Part shown: positions 36,557 through 45,323 of the stretch, in pieces
Layout of the letters: every line of letters starts with the position of its first letter
Position numbering within the stretch: position 1 is the stretch's first letter
From: JAJRAN01 sp963827135
GTDB taxonomy: Archaea > Thermoplasmatota > Thermoplasmata > Methanomassiliicoccales > UBA472
Assembly (NCBI GenBank): GCA_963827135.1
Contig: CAWGZX010000007.1
Location: forward strand, 1 to 64,000
Direction: 5' to 3'
Length of the DNA stretch: 64,000 bases
Position numbers and translations under genes: made by a program
Notes under the pieces: generated by a model
Told to the model about the DNA's origin: nothing
The model's input: the letters and a program-made list of their open reading frames with translations, nothing else
Databases searched by the model: none

Positions 36557-36919
36557 TTAGAGAGCATTGACCGCCCGGATGAATATCTCCGGCTTGGAGG
36601 CCTCGATTATCTTGTCCACCTCGGCCAGTGTGCCGACGAGGCGAGCCTTCCCATGGGAGTTCTCCACCAACGCGTACGCCTCATGCCTGGTGGCATCGGC
36701 CACTTCCACCTGTACGATGTCATGCAGGCGCTTAAGGTCGGCGACCGCCACGTTGGCCATGGCCATGTCCTTCACCGTCAGCACGATCCTCGATTTACCA
36801 GCGATCTCGCATCGTCCCACAACGATGGTGTCCACGTTGATCCTCTTGCGCGTGAACACGCCCATCACCCTCTGCATGACACCGAACTCGTCGTTGACGA
36901 CCATCGAAATGACTTCCAT
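36557..36919 (-). CDS. ilvN: ACT-domain protein, acetolactate synthase small (regulatory) subunit-like
   Basis: 120 residues. It begins MEVISMVVNDEFGVMQRVMG, an IlvN/IlvH-type ACT domain (beta-alpha-beta with the N-D-E-F-G-V-M turn), then TIVVGRCEIAGKSRIVLTVK, with a C-terminal KLARLVG-like segment. It is shorter than the usual 160 residues, so the C-terminal half is reduced. ACT small subunits bind valine and control the catalytic subunit IlvB, which is not in this window. The ATG at 36919 follows gggag and is overlapped by the stop of a 34-codon upstream frame. A GTG at 36985 is in frame but the extra residues look non-native. Pairing with ilvE supports a branched-chain role. Confidence 0.8.
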   Translation of the reverse strand: MEVISMVVNDEFGVMQRVMGVFTRKRINVDTIVVGRCEIAGKSRIVLTVKDMAMANVAVADLKRLHDIVQVEVADATRHEAYALVENSHGKARLVGTLAEVDKIIEASKPEIFIRAVNAL

Positions 36920-37170
36920 CAGCTCTCCCTCCGACGCCCTATTCGGATGGACCGGACCTCGAGCCCCGAGGCTTCGCCTGACCAAGAGGGAAGACGCGCC
37001 GCCAAGGCTCTCTGCCGATTCATCTCACAACGCTCCGAGGGGACTGCTTTCCGAGGAAAGTGTCCCCTGATCAAATAACCAAAACCTGCAAGCTAACAAC
37101 GCCAGAAGATGCCTGGTAGGCTGCAGGGCTTGACATGGCATGGCGTATCTTCGCGAGCGTATTTATATGT
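36919..37170 (-). promoter_or_regulatory. ilvN-ilvE promoter and long structured leader
   Basis: A strong archaeal TATA box (minus strand atataaata, 37160-37168) predicts a transcript start near 37138, leaving about 219 nt before the ilvN ATG, long for an archaeon. The leader contains a 12-bp hairpin at 37038-37068: outer stem aggggac/gtcccct, inner stem ctttc/gaaag, tetraloop. It also contains a 34-codon frame, 37023-36919 (begins MNRQRALAARLPSW), whose TGA overlaps the ilvN ATG as TGATG. No T-tract follows the hairpin, so it is not a simple terminator for glnQ. A regulatory leader is an inference. Confidence 0.5.
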
Positions 37171-37203
37171 TGTCAGATGACCTGATTGATGGCCAGATGC
37201 TCC

Positions 37204-38010
<807 letters not shown>

Positions 38011-38011
38011 C

Positions 38012-38683
38012 TCAATCAACCCCTATCATGCCCGGAATCGCTTTCTTACGTTCAAGCTGCCTGAGGAGCCTGGACGTGGTATAGGTCATTATGAAATACA
38101 TTATCGCGATGAAGATGAACACGACAAAGGGTTGGAATGTCCAGCCAATCACTATCCTGCCTCTTTGCGTCAGCTCCATTACGCCAATTACGCTTACCAA
38201 CGAGGAATCCTTGATCATGGTGATGAACTCGTTGGTATATGCTGGAAGCGCGTTCCGCAAACCCTGGGGGATTATGACGTTGAAGAGCGTCTGATTATAG
38301 GACAGCCCCATGGCTCTGGATGCCTCCATCTGCCCTTTGGATATGGACTGCACCCCTCCCCTGAATATCTCGGCCTGATAGGCGGCGCTATTGAGGGACA
38401 ATGCCAGGATGCCTGCGGGTATTGGATCAAAATGTATCCCGATGGATGGAAGACCGAAGAAGATGAGGAATATCTGGATCAGAAGAGGCGTCCCCCGGAA
38501 CGCTTCCACGTAGCAGGTGGTGAATCCATGGATGAAGAAGTTGCTGGAGATCCGGCCCATGCCGACAAGTATGCCACCAACGAATCCGAGCGCTATCGCA
38601 ATCCCGCTGATCACCACTGTTAGCACGGCACCAGCCATTAGGTACCAGAAATAGTCTGGAATGATAGCCCAATTCAGCTCCAT
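38012..38683 (-). CDS. glnP: Polar amino acid ABC transporter, permease
   Basis: 223 residues with about five membrane helices (TVVISGIAIALGFVGGILVG, LLIQIFLIFFGL, FVVFIFIAIMYFIMTYTTS). The coupling EAA-type loop is MEASRAMGLSYNQTLFNVII followed by PQGLRNALP, which docks on the ATPase. A single permease implies a homodimer. It starts after a strong ggggaggg RBS and lies 56 nt downstream of the binding-protein gene, with an AT-rich spacer that may hold a secondary promoter or partial terminator. Confidence 0.92.
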   Translation of the reverse strand: MELNWAIIPDYFWYLMAGAVLTVVISGIAIALGFVGGILVGMGRISSNFFIHGFTTCYVEAFRGTPLLIQIFLIFFGLPSIGIHFDPIPAGILALSLNSAAYQAEIFRGGVQSISKGQMEASRAMGLSYNQTLFNVIIPQGLRNALPAYTNEFITMIKDSSLVSVIGVMELTQRGRIVIGWTFQPFVVFIFIAIMYFIMTYTTSRLLRQLERKKAIPGMIGVD

Positions 38684-38699
38684 GGTCGCCCTCCCCTGC

Positions 38700-38735
38700 T
38701 CTAATGTTCTAATAAAAAATTAATTTAAGGTGTTT
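38700..38735 (-). promoter_or_regulatory. AT-rich spacer between glnH and glnP
   Basis: The minus strand reads ccttaaattaattttttatt, combining a T-tract after the glnH stop with a TATA-like core 30-45 nt before the glnP ATG. It could attenuate the transcript after glnH (more binding protein than transporter) or start a glnPQ transcript. No clear hairpin precedes the T-tract. Confidence 0.4.
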
Positions 38736-38739
38736 CTCT

Positions 38740-39630
38740 TCAGATGCAGTCCCACTTCACCAATATCGCATCCAGGGACCCGTCTTCCTTCATCTCAGCC
38801 AATACGTTGTTGATGGCGTATTTGAGAGCTAGGTTACCCTGGGCTATCTCGATTCCGTATTCCTCGTTGGTGGTGATGATGACCGCCACGTGGAAGTCGT
38901 AATGCGTGTCCTTCTCGTAGTTACGAGCCACGGGGGTATCGCAGATCACGGCATCGACGGTCCCTTGGTCCAATGAGGCTATGGCACTGGGGATATCATT
39001 GTATTGGACGAAGTCCGCAGCGCTGACATTGCCTGTTTGTACCAGGTGCTCATCGACCCAAATGGCGCCGGTTGTAGCCATCTGGCATCCTATCTTCTTT
39101 CCATCGAGGTCGCCGATAGAGTTGATATCGCTGCCACTCTTGACCAAAATGGCCTGGTTCGACAAGTAATACGAATCAGAGAAGTCTACAGACTCAGCCC
39201 TATCGGGAGTGATCGTGATAGAGGAAATGGCAATGTCTGCTTGCCCTGCCTGGGCTGCGGCCAAGACCGCGTCCCAACCCATCGGCTTGATCACAAGCTC
39301 TACACCGAGTTCATCTGCGATCCTCTGGGCGATCTCGATATCCACTCCTTCGTACTGTTCTGTATCAGGATTGTATATCTCGAAAGGAGCCCAAGTGGTA
39401 TCCGATGCCACGAAAAGCTTCCCACGCTCAAGGATCTTATCAAGGTCATCATTCGTTTCAGATGGCTTGGCGAGGGACGCTCCAATAACATAGCCGGCAA
39501 CCAAGCCGACCACGAGCATGATCGCCACCAAGGCGTACATCATCGTATTGCCCCCTTTCTTCTTGCCATAGGGGTCCGACGACTCAGGCGGATTACCCGC
39601 GTTTCCCGACATGCTTCCAGAAAAAGGCAT
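38740..39630 (-). CDS. glnH: Amino acid ABC transporter, membrane-anchored substrate-binding protein
   Basis: 296 residues. An N-terminal cytoplasmic stretch (Gly, Ser and Lys rich) precedes one membrane anchor MMYALVAIMLVVGLVAGYV; there is no lipobox, so it is probably held outside the cell by this helix. The family 3 binding fold is clear: LFVASDTTWAPFEIYN, YEGVDIEIAQRIADELG, ADIAISSITITPDRAESVDF, and GTVDAVICDTPVA before the C-terminal NVLAEMKEDGSLDAILVKW. A second ATG at 39612 has a better RBS (ctggaag) and may be the real start. It leads the glnHPQ unit, 119 nt downstream of a regulator gene. Confidence 0.9.
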   Translation of the reverse strand: MPFSGSMSGNAGNPPESSDPYGKKKGGNTMMYALVAIMLVVGLVAGYVIGASLAKPSETNDDLDKILERGKLFVASDTTWAPFEIYNPDTEQYEGVDIEIAQRIADELGVELVIKPMGWDAVLAAAQAGQADIAISSITITPDRAESVDFSDSYYLSNQAILVKSGSDINSIGDLDGKKIGCQMATTGAIWVDEHLVQTGNVSAADFVQYNDIPSAIASLDQGTVDAVICDTPVARNYEKDTHYDFHVAVIITTNEEYGIEIAQGNLALKYAINNVLAEMKEDGSLDAILVKWDCI

Positions 39631-39749
39631 TAGCCGATTTAAACCTACTGGATTTCATTTACGATATCAGTTGAATTCATTACGATTCACGTATTTGGGT
39701 TTAAGTTCACATCCGAAGACCTATCGCTCCAAGATTGAGTGTGTCGATT

Positions 39750-40280
39750 TTAAGGAGCACGACCAAGCTCCTCCCAAATCACCACGAAGCGGTCAACGGC
39801 ATCGCATTCTAAGCTCTCCCTCAGAGCAATGAGCAGATCTGCGGTGGCATCAGCGTCCTTTACGCTGTACCATGACTCCTTATCTTTCTTCTCTACCATC
39901 AGGACCTCCCGCCTCACCATGCGGCCCAGATGATAGGAGAGGGTCGATTTGGCGCATGCCATCTCTTGCAGAAGCTGAGCGAATGTGGAAGGTCCGTTAA
40001 TCAGGATGTGGATCAGTATCTTGCGAGGAGCTGGCTGCATCAACACCGAGATGGTTCTTCGGTCGCGGAGGTGGAACCGATCGGCGGCGAAGTAGCGCTT
40101 GCGATAGCCGTCGTCCTCAGCCCTTAGGATATGCCTTCGCTCCATGTAGTCCAGATGGTAGGAGAGGACGCCCACCTGAAGGCTGAGCTCGCGCTCCATC
40201 TCCCGAAGATACGCACCAGGATGCTTGGACACGTACTGGTATATCTTGCGCCGGTTCTCCAGGTTGAGGGCTTCGTCCAT
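39750..40280 (-). CDS. Transcriptional regulator with two winged-helix domains
   Basis: 176 residues. Two ArsR/MarR-like winged helices in tandem: residues 8-65 (RRKIYQYVSKHPGAYLREME, VGVLSYHLDYMERRHIL) and 85-150 (APRKILIHILINGPSTFAQL, AKSTLSYHLGRMVRREVL). Both recognition helices share LSYHL. This two-wing design is common in Thermoplasmata and methanogens. The ATG at 40280 sits in aaggtgatg, eight bases after the stop of the small membrane protein gene, so the pair is cotranscribed. Possible targets are its own divergent upstream region, which carries a 19-bp direct repeat, or glnH downstream (inference). Confidence 0.85.
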   Translation of the reverse strand: MDEALNLENRRKIYQYVSKHPGAYLREMERELSLQVGVLSYHLDYMERRHILRAEDDGYRKRYFAADRFHLRDRRTISVLMQPAPRKILIHILINGPSTFAQLLQEMACAKSTLSYHLGRMVRREVLMVEKKDKESWYSVKDADATADLLIALRESLECDAVDRFVVIWEELGRAP

Positions 40281-40286
40281 CACCTT

Positions 40287-40556
40287 TCATCTCTTGAGTA
40301 TGGCCAGGTACAACAGCACTAATACCACCAGCTGGAGCAGGACCAGCCACGCGCTCATCTCGAACTCGGCCCAGCCCAAGAAGCTGGAAAGGAGGACCAG
40401 AAAGGCGACCACGGTTATGGCCAGGAATGCCGAGGCGACCATGATCATCCTCGGCTCCTTCGTCCTTCTAGCGGCGGCCAAGGAGACGATCAACAGGATG
40501 AGGGCGAAGCCAGCGAAGCAGGCGCGCAGGAACAGGTCGAGGGCGGTGGGATTCAC
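40287..40556 (-). CDS. Small three-helix membrane protein upstream of the regulator
   Basis: 89 residues from a GTG at 40556 (VNPTALDLFLRACFAG). Three hydrophobic segments are visible: ACFAGFALILLIVSLAAA, IMVASAFLAITVVAFLVLL and AWLVLLQLVVLVLLYLAIL. Its stop is followed at once by the regulator's RBS and ATG, which suggests the membrane protein senses or tethers something for the regulator; similar pairs of small membrane protein and winged-helix gene occur in other archaea. The frame stays open far upstream, but the extension is antisense to the divergent gene and not protein-like. Function unknown. Confidence 0.7.
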   Translation of the reverse strand: MNPTALDLFLRACFAGFALILLIVSLAAARRTKEPRMIMVASAFLAITVVAFLVLLSSFLGWAEFEMSAWLVLLQLVVLVLLYLAILKR

Positions 40557-40636
40557 GATGGAAGATTCCCTGTTATCGCTCTTAAAGGATGCCTTGCTGC
40601 CACAGCAAAGCCGGGTTCGAAGGTAGTTCTCCTGCC

Positions 40637-40676
40637 CGGTTCGAGACTTGCACCACTCGGTTCGAGACTTGCACCA
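40637..40676. promoter_or_regulatory. Tandem 19-bp direct repeat, candidate operator
   Basis: cggttcgagacttgcacca occurs at 40637-40655 and again at 40658-40676, a perfect repeat with a 21-bp period (two helical turns). A partial third copy, ccgggttcgaag, lies at 40611-40622. The repeats sit in the 171-bp divergent spacer between the membrane protein/regulator operon and the secreted protein gene at 40728. Two-turn spacing suits a dimeric or double-domain regulator such as the winged-helix protein encoded next door (inference). Confidence 0.55.
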
Positions 40677-40727
40677 TAAAGCGCAATTATCCGTTCCATC
40701 GGTAGCATCGTCGAGGGGCGCAAGCAA

Positions 40728-42077
40728 ATGAACAAAGGAATTTCTATCAAGGTTTTCGCAATCGCTATCGGCATTGGCCTTCTCTCCTTCCTGCCATCCA
40801 TGGCATTGGCGGACGGGGACGGCAATGGCGGATCGAACGATGGAAGGCAAGGGAACGGTAACGCCTTCGGCCATGACCAGCAATGGAAGGACAAGTCCGG
40901 TTCGGATAATGGCAACAATGGGAATGATATTGATAATGACGTGAGCCAGAAGGGTGTGGAAAAAGGCTATAAAAAGCAGCTCTTCGGGCATTTTAATATG
41001 ACGGATGGAGTCGTGGACGGTAAGTTCATCACGTTCGCCTTCGACGAAGGCTCGGGCAATGTGAGCGACTATGCTCTTAGAAACGGCTCGGGACAGGTCA
41101 CCTTCTTCGACTCCATCCAAATCCTGGGGTTCTCGCCCTCGAACATAAGCCAACACGGCTCGGTGATGTTGGTGATGAACTCGTCGGTCCAGGTGATCAT
41201 CCATGACAACCCGACGGGCATGTTCCATGTCGTCTCGAACGAGACGAACACCACCATCTCGTTCCTCCTAGCGCCGGGAATGAGCGCGCTCCCCCTCTCA
41301 CCATCGGTATGGGAGTGGCGCGAGGCAGAGCGCAACGGCACTGAGGTGGACGACCTTAATATAATGCCAGAGGAACCGGATGAGGATCTAGGCATTGCGG
41401 TGGCGATCTTTGGCAACGGGGCCTATGGCGTGATCGCAACGGACGATGGCAACATCACCATCGACGAGTCGGAGAATGGCACATTCGTCAACGTGACCGT
41501 CTCCTTTGACCATGCCATGTTCCGGGCGAAGCCGGTTTTCTCGCACCACCACATGAACCAGAACGCCATCCTCCAGGCGATTTCCGAAGGTCGTGTGGCC
41601 GGTGAGCTCTCGATGGTGCTGGTGGATGGAGTGGCCACCTATGACACCATGGAGTACCGCGACCAGTTCCGCATCCACCTGATGAGCGCGGAGCGCGACC
41701 GCATCCAACTCCAAGTGGAGGACCAAGAGCACCGTGGAAAGGTGGTAATACTCAACGTAGATGAGGACGCCTTCAACAGCCAGAAGGGAGAGCTGAGACT
41801 CGAGCTCGATGGTGTGGCCATCAGGTCCACGACGAACCCTCTTGAGGTACTCTATGAGGACGGGACCGAGGCCTCTGACGCCGTGTATTGCGTAATCGAG
41901 TCCGATGGCGTCAGCCAGTTCCTCGTCTACGTGCCCAGCTTCTCCGTACACCAGCTGACCCTGACCAGCCTAGGGCCGATGGACGCTCTGTTTAGCGTGA
42001 TGGGCGTCGTGGCCATAGTCGGGGCGTTGGCGATCGTGGCGATCGCTGGAATCCTGGTGCTAAGGCGCAAACGCTGA
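40728..42077 (+). CDS. Secreted or surface-anchored protein, unknown function
   Basis: 449 residues. Signal peptide MNKGISIKVFAIAIGIGLLS with cleavage near SMALA; a low-complexity Gly, Asn and Asp rich stretch (residues 30-75); a beta-rich body with many N-x-S/T sites (NETNTTIS, NGTFVNVTVS); and a C-terminal helix VMGVVAIVGALAIVAIAGIL ending in LRRKR, so it is held in the membrane with its body outside. An acidic bias fits an archaeal surface protein. It diverges from the regulator operon and is followed by a hairpin terminator. I do not recognise a family. Confidence 0.8.
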   Translation: MNKGISIKVFAIAIGIGLLSFLPSMALADGDGNGGSNDGRQGNGNAFGHDQQWKDKSGSDNGNNGNDIDNDVSQKGVEKGYKKQLFGHFNMTDGVVDGKFITFAFDEGSGNVSDYALRNGSGQVTFFDSIQILGFSPSNISQHGSVMLVMNSSVQVIIHDNPTGMFHVVSNETNTTISFLLAPGMSALPLSPSVWEWREAERNGTEVDDLNIMPEEPDEDLGIAVAIFGNGAYGVIATDDGNITIDESENGTFVNVTVSFDHAMFRAKPVFSHHHMNQNAILQAISEGRVAGELSMVLVDGVATYDTMEYRDQFRIHLMSAERDRIQLQVEDQEHRGKVVILNVDEDAFNSQKGELRLELDGVAIRSTTNPLEVLYEDGTEASDAVYCVIESDGVSQFLVYVPSFSVHQLTLTSLGPMDALFSVMGVVAIVGALAIVAIAGILVLRRKR

Positions 42078-42092
42078 TTCATTCCCCCGTTT

Positions 42093-42118
42093 GGGCGGTC
42101 CCCCCGCCCCTTTTTTTT
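42093..42118 (+). terminator. Hairpin plus T-tract terminator
   Basis: gggcgg (42093-42098) pairs with ccgccc (42104-42109) and is followed by eight T (42111-42118). It sits 15 bp after the stop of the secreted protein and just before the glycan locus. Confidence 0.75.
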
Positions 42119-42120
42119 CT

Positions 42121-43386
42121 ATGAAAAGTAGAAATAACGCTGCTACGAATCAAGTGCGAATGCCACAGAGCGATGCCTGGATGCTAGCACAGAGGATCAT
42201 GCGCCCGGAGAGGCGGACCTATCTCCTGGTGCTCTTCTGGGCCTTGCTCTACGGTGCTCTGATCGCAGTTGATGTCCTCTGGGGCAGGGGCGTGATCGAT
42301 TCCACGGTCGGCCCGGCCGTGGACATCTCCTACTACCGCTACCGCACCCAAGGGATACTCGACGGCCTTTGGCTGTACCGCGACATACCTTGCGAAAGCC
42401 CCCCTCTTATCGTCTACCTCATGATCCCGGCGCAGCTGGCGAACGGCGGAAACCTGGCTTACCAGATATGGTTCTCCATTTTCGTCCTGCTCAGCACCTT
42501 GACGCTATACTGGGGCCTGAGGCGCTTCGACGACAAGCTGGCATTCTTCGCCGCCCTCATGTTCATATTCGTGCCCGTGGGGGCCGTGGAGACGGTCCTA
42601 GGCATACAGGACGAATCGATCGCGATCTGGATATTCATGCTCTCCATCGTCCTGGCGGCGATGAGCAAGTGGAGGTCCAGCGTCCTGGTCATGGCCATCG
42701 GCGCCTGGACCAAGGTCATCAACGTCGTCCTCTACCCATTCATTTGGCGAGACGTCACGGACAAGCACGAGAGGCTTGTGCACCTGGGAATCATAGTGGC
42801 GGTGAGCCTGTTCGTCGCCCTGCCCTACTTGATCGTCTGCCCGATCGAATTTCTCAAGTTCCCTCTCTACTACTTCCTCAGCTCGGACCCCAATGTAGGG
42901 CCAACGGGGGGGACCAGCATCTGGGACTTCCTGGAGATGGGCGGGTTGGTGCTGCCTAGCTGGTTCTTCCTCGTCCTCACCATCTCCGCCGTGGTCGGCG
43001 CTTACATATTAGCATTCCGCAGAAGGATGACCTTGCTCGAGGGTTTGCTGGTGGTCCTGACCGCCTTCGTCGTCGTGTACTCGCGTACAGCTGCCGGCTA
43101 CTTCATGCTCCCAATAGCCCTCCTGCTCATCTGGGGTGCGGAGGACAGGTGGATCTCGCTCAGGTGCATGCTCCTATACTTCCCTTTGATCGCCAGCGCG
43201 TTCTTCAGCGGGAGCACTCCGTCGGGCGTGCCATACTTGGACGCTAGCTGGGGCTGGATGGCCGGGGCATTGCTGCAGTTGATCGCCCTGGTGATGCTCT
43301 TCGACGCCACACGACTCGCCCTGAGGAAGAAGAATTTCGTGGACCGGGCGATCGCCAAACAGAGGACCGGGAGTGGAATAAGATGA
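42121..43386 (+). CDS. Multi-spanning membrane glycosyltransferase-like protein (GT-C type)
   Basis: 421 residues from the ATG at 42121. The frame opens earlier, inside the terminator, and later ATGs at 42160 and 42181 are possible, so the start is uncertain. About ten membrane helices are visible. The first outer loop has VDISYYRYRTQGILDG, then LYRDIPCESPPLIVYL, the D...Y...G...YRD...E.PPL pattern seen in GT-C enzymes that use dolichyl-phosphate sugars, such as PMT or DUF2029-like proteins. It probably transfers a sugar on the outer membrane face. The gene overlaps the following GT4 gene by ATGA, so the two are coupled. The assignment is to fold class only. Confidence 0.72.
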   Translation: MKSRNNAATNQVRMPQSDAWMLAQRIMRPERRTYLLVLFWALLYGALIAVDVLWGRGVIDSTVGPAVDISYYRYRTQGILDGLWLYRDIPCESPPLIVYLMIPAQLANGGNLAYQIWFSIFVLLSTLTLYWGLRRFDDKLAFFAALMFIFVPVGAVETVLGIQDESIAIWIFMLSIVLAAMSKWRSSVLVMAIGAWTKVINVVLYPFIWRDVTDKHERLVHLGIIVAVSLFVALPYLIVCPIEFLKFPLYYFLSSDPNVGPTGGTSIWDFLEMGGLVLPSWFFLVLTISAVVGAYILAFRRRMTLLEGLLVVLTAFVVVYSRTAAGYFMLPIALLLIWGAEDRWISLRCMLLYFPLIASAFFSGSTPSGVPYLDASWGWMAGALLQLIALVMLFDATRLALRKKNFVDRAIAKQRTGSGIR

Positions 43387-44489
43387 GGATACTGGTCGTC
43401 TCCAAGTTCTATCCCCCGGTCATCGGCGGCGTCGAGATCACGGTCAAGGAGCTCTGCGAGCAGTTCGCCAAGCGGGGCCACGACGTCACCGCCGCCGTCA
43501 TGACCAAGGGCGCCCTCCTCGAGGAGCGGATCAACGGCGTCAGGGTGTTGCGCTTCCCTCTGGACAGGATGTTCCGCGGGAGCTTGAACCGAGGGGTCGC
43601 CTCGTTCATGAGGAGGGAGCTGGACGAGGGCCATTACGACATCGTCCACATCCACAACTTCCACATCCTGCTGTCCTTCCAGTCGGCATTGATGTGCTCC
43701 CTGCGCTCCATGCCCTACGTCTTCAGCCCTCATTACCATGGCAAGGGGCACACCCCCGTCCGCGACATGTTCTTCCAGCTGTACAAGATGGTGGGAGTCA
43801 TCGGGCTGCACAGGGCTGAGGTCATAACCTGCGCCTCGGAGCACGAGAGGAGGAAGCTCCTGAAGGACTTCCCCGAGCTGGAGGGGAGGGCTGTCGTCAT
43901 CTCCCCGGGCATAGCTCCGAGGAAGGTGGTCCAGAGGGTAAGGGAGCCGGACTCGTTGCTCTATGTGGGAAGGCTCATGGGATACAAAGGCCTGGACCAC
44001 ACGCTCCAGGCCATGAAGGTGCTGCGGGACCGCAACCGCAGGGTCCGTCTGAGGGTGGTGGGGACCGGCCCGGCCGAGAAGGGGCTGCGCAAGCTCGTCT
44101 CCGAGCTCGACCTGGAGGACCAGGTCGCGTTCCTTGGCGAGCTGGGCGAGGACGCCCTTGCAGATGAATATGCCAGGGCCTCATGCCTGGTCCTGCTCTC
44201 CTCGGCCGAAGCCTACGGCCTGGTGGTGGCCGAGGCCTTGGCCAGCGGAACTCCTTGCATCGTGGCCAATTCTGCGGCGTTGACGGAGTTCACCTCCGAG
44301 CCCGGGTGCATCGGGGTGATCTGGCCTCCCAAGCCTGAAGAGGTCGCGGATGTCGTCGAGGAAATCCTTGACGAGGGAGCGCGCTTGACGGTCGGACCCT
44401 TCAGCCAGAAGATCTCATATTGGCCCGAGGTCGCCTCCAGGTATCTTGAGCTCTATGAGCGCGTCCTCGATAGCCGCCGATCATCCTAG
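43383..44489 (+). CDS. GT4-family glycosyltransferase
   Basis: 368 residues in the GT-B fold. The N-terminal domain starts MRILVVSKFYPPVIGGVEIT with the GGVE acceptor loop; the C-terminal domain has LLYVGRLMGYKGLDHTLQAM, VVGTGPAEKGLRKLVSELD and the E-x7-E nucleotide-sugar motif SSAEAYGLVVAEALASG. It uses a nucleotide sugar on the cytoplasmic side, likely on a lipid-linked glycan. It ends in TAG and its 3' end overlaps the convergent GT2 gene by 9 nt. Donor and acceptor are unknown. Confidence 0.9.
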   Translation: MRILVVSKFYPPVIGGVEITVKELCEQFAKRGHDVTAAVMTKGALLEERINGVRVLRFPLDRMFRGSLNRGVASFMRRELDEGHYDIVHIHNFHILLSFQSALMCSLRSMPYVFSPHYHGKGHTPVRDMFFQLYKMVGVIGLHRAEVITCASEHERRKLLKDFPELEGRAVVISPGIAPRKVVQRVREPDSLLYVGRLMGYKGLDHTLQAMKVLRDRNRRVRLRVVGTGPAEKGLRKLVSELDLEDQVAFLGELGEDALADEYARASCLVLLSSAEAYGLVVAEALASGTPCIVANSAALTEFTSEPGCIGVIWPPKPEEVADVVEEILDEGARLTVGPFSQKISYWPEVASRYLELYERVLDSRRSS

Positions 44490-45287
44490 CGCCCTTCCCA
44501 TACGGAAGGAGAGCTCCTTGACCATGGCATACGTGAGGTAGCGGTTCCTCGCCGCCCTTTTAAAGAGCTCGAATGCAGATTCGGGGGGGCTGGCCTCCGT
44601 CTCTAAGGATAGAGCGTCCACAACCCTCGCGCTCTTGCCTTGGCGATAGGCGTGGCGCATCAGGCCCCTCCAGCTGCTCTCCTCAATATGCATTACGCCC
44701 TTTGAAAGGAGATTCACCTTGCTCGAGTGCGCGCGGGCTTTGGCATAGAGCACGCGATCGTCGAAGGCGAAGACCTTGCCCAGTATTTCCTTGGGCAGGT
44801 CGTTGATGGCGCCTTCGAGGAGGTGCCGCCGATAGAGCCGAGGGTAGCAATGGGGTGGGAGTTCGCCTCGGCCGCTGGAACGCTGCAGGGCCGCCCTCTG
44901 CCTGGAAATGGAATTCTGCAGGAACCCATGTGGCCGATATGAGGACTCTTCCAGGGCCAGCATGTCCAGGCTTTCAATCGCGGCGATCGCCCTTTGGACG
45001 GTATCGTCGAATAGTACCTGATCAGCATCTAGGAGCAGCACCAGCTCGCCCTTGCTTCTCAGAAGGCCCTCATATCTCGCCCCCAGGGGCCGACCGGGAT
45101 AGTCGACGATGGTTGCACCTGCCTCTAGGGCGGCCTCCCTGGTACCATCCCTGGATCCGGAATCGACCACGATCACCTCCGTATTGTCGTAGCTCTGGGC
45201 GTTGATCGAGCGAAGGCAGATGGGCAGGGTCCCGCCCTCATTGAGCGTCGGGATGATGACCGATACCAGCGCCGGGCTTCTCAGCAC
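44481..45287 (-). CDS. GT2-family glycosyltransferase
   Basis: 268 residues, GT-A fold: VSVIIPTLNEGGTLPICLRS at the N-terminus, VIVVDSGSRDGTREAALEAG for UDP/GDP binding, and the metal-binding LVLLLDADQVLFDD. No membrane segment. The C-terminal half (RGLMRHAYRQGKSARV) matches the acceptor region of dolichyl-phosphate or rhamnosyl type enzymes. It converges with the GT4 gene and lies 36 nt downstream of the flippase gene on the same strand, so flippase and GT2 probably form an operon. Sugar specificity is unknown. Confidence 0.88.
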   Translation of the reverse strand: MLRSPALVSVIIPTLNEGGTLPICLRSINAQSYDNTEVIVVDSGSRDGTREAALEAGATIVDYPGRPLGARYEGLLRSKGELVLLLDADQVLFDDTVQRAIAAIESLDMLALEESSYRPHGFLQNSISRQRAALQRSSGRGELPPHCYPRLYRRHLLEGAINDLPKEILGKVFAFDDRVLYAKARAHSSKVNLLSKGVMHIEESSWRGLMRHAYRQGKSARVVDALSLETEASPPESAFELFKRAARNRYLTYAMVKELSFRMGRALG

Positions 45288-45323
45288 GCCCCGGTTATCA
45301 TCAGGCCAGGACTTAATCCCTAC

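Noticed and set aside
36557..36985. Longer ilvN from the GTG at 36985
   Set aside because: The extra residues (VRRSLGARGPVHPNRASEG) have no hydrophobic pattern or family match, and the ATG at 36919 has a good RBS.
40611..40680. tRNA 3' fragments (ggttcgag followed by gcacca)
   Set aside because: ggttcga resembles a T-loop and gcacca a tRNA end, but no T-stem can pair and there are no D or anticodon arms upstream; the exact tandem repeat fits an operator better.
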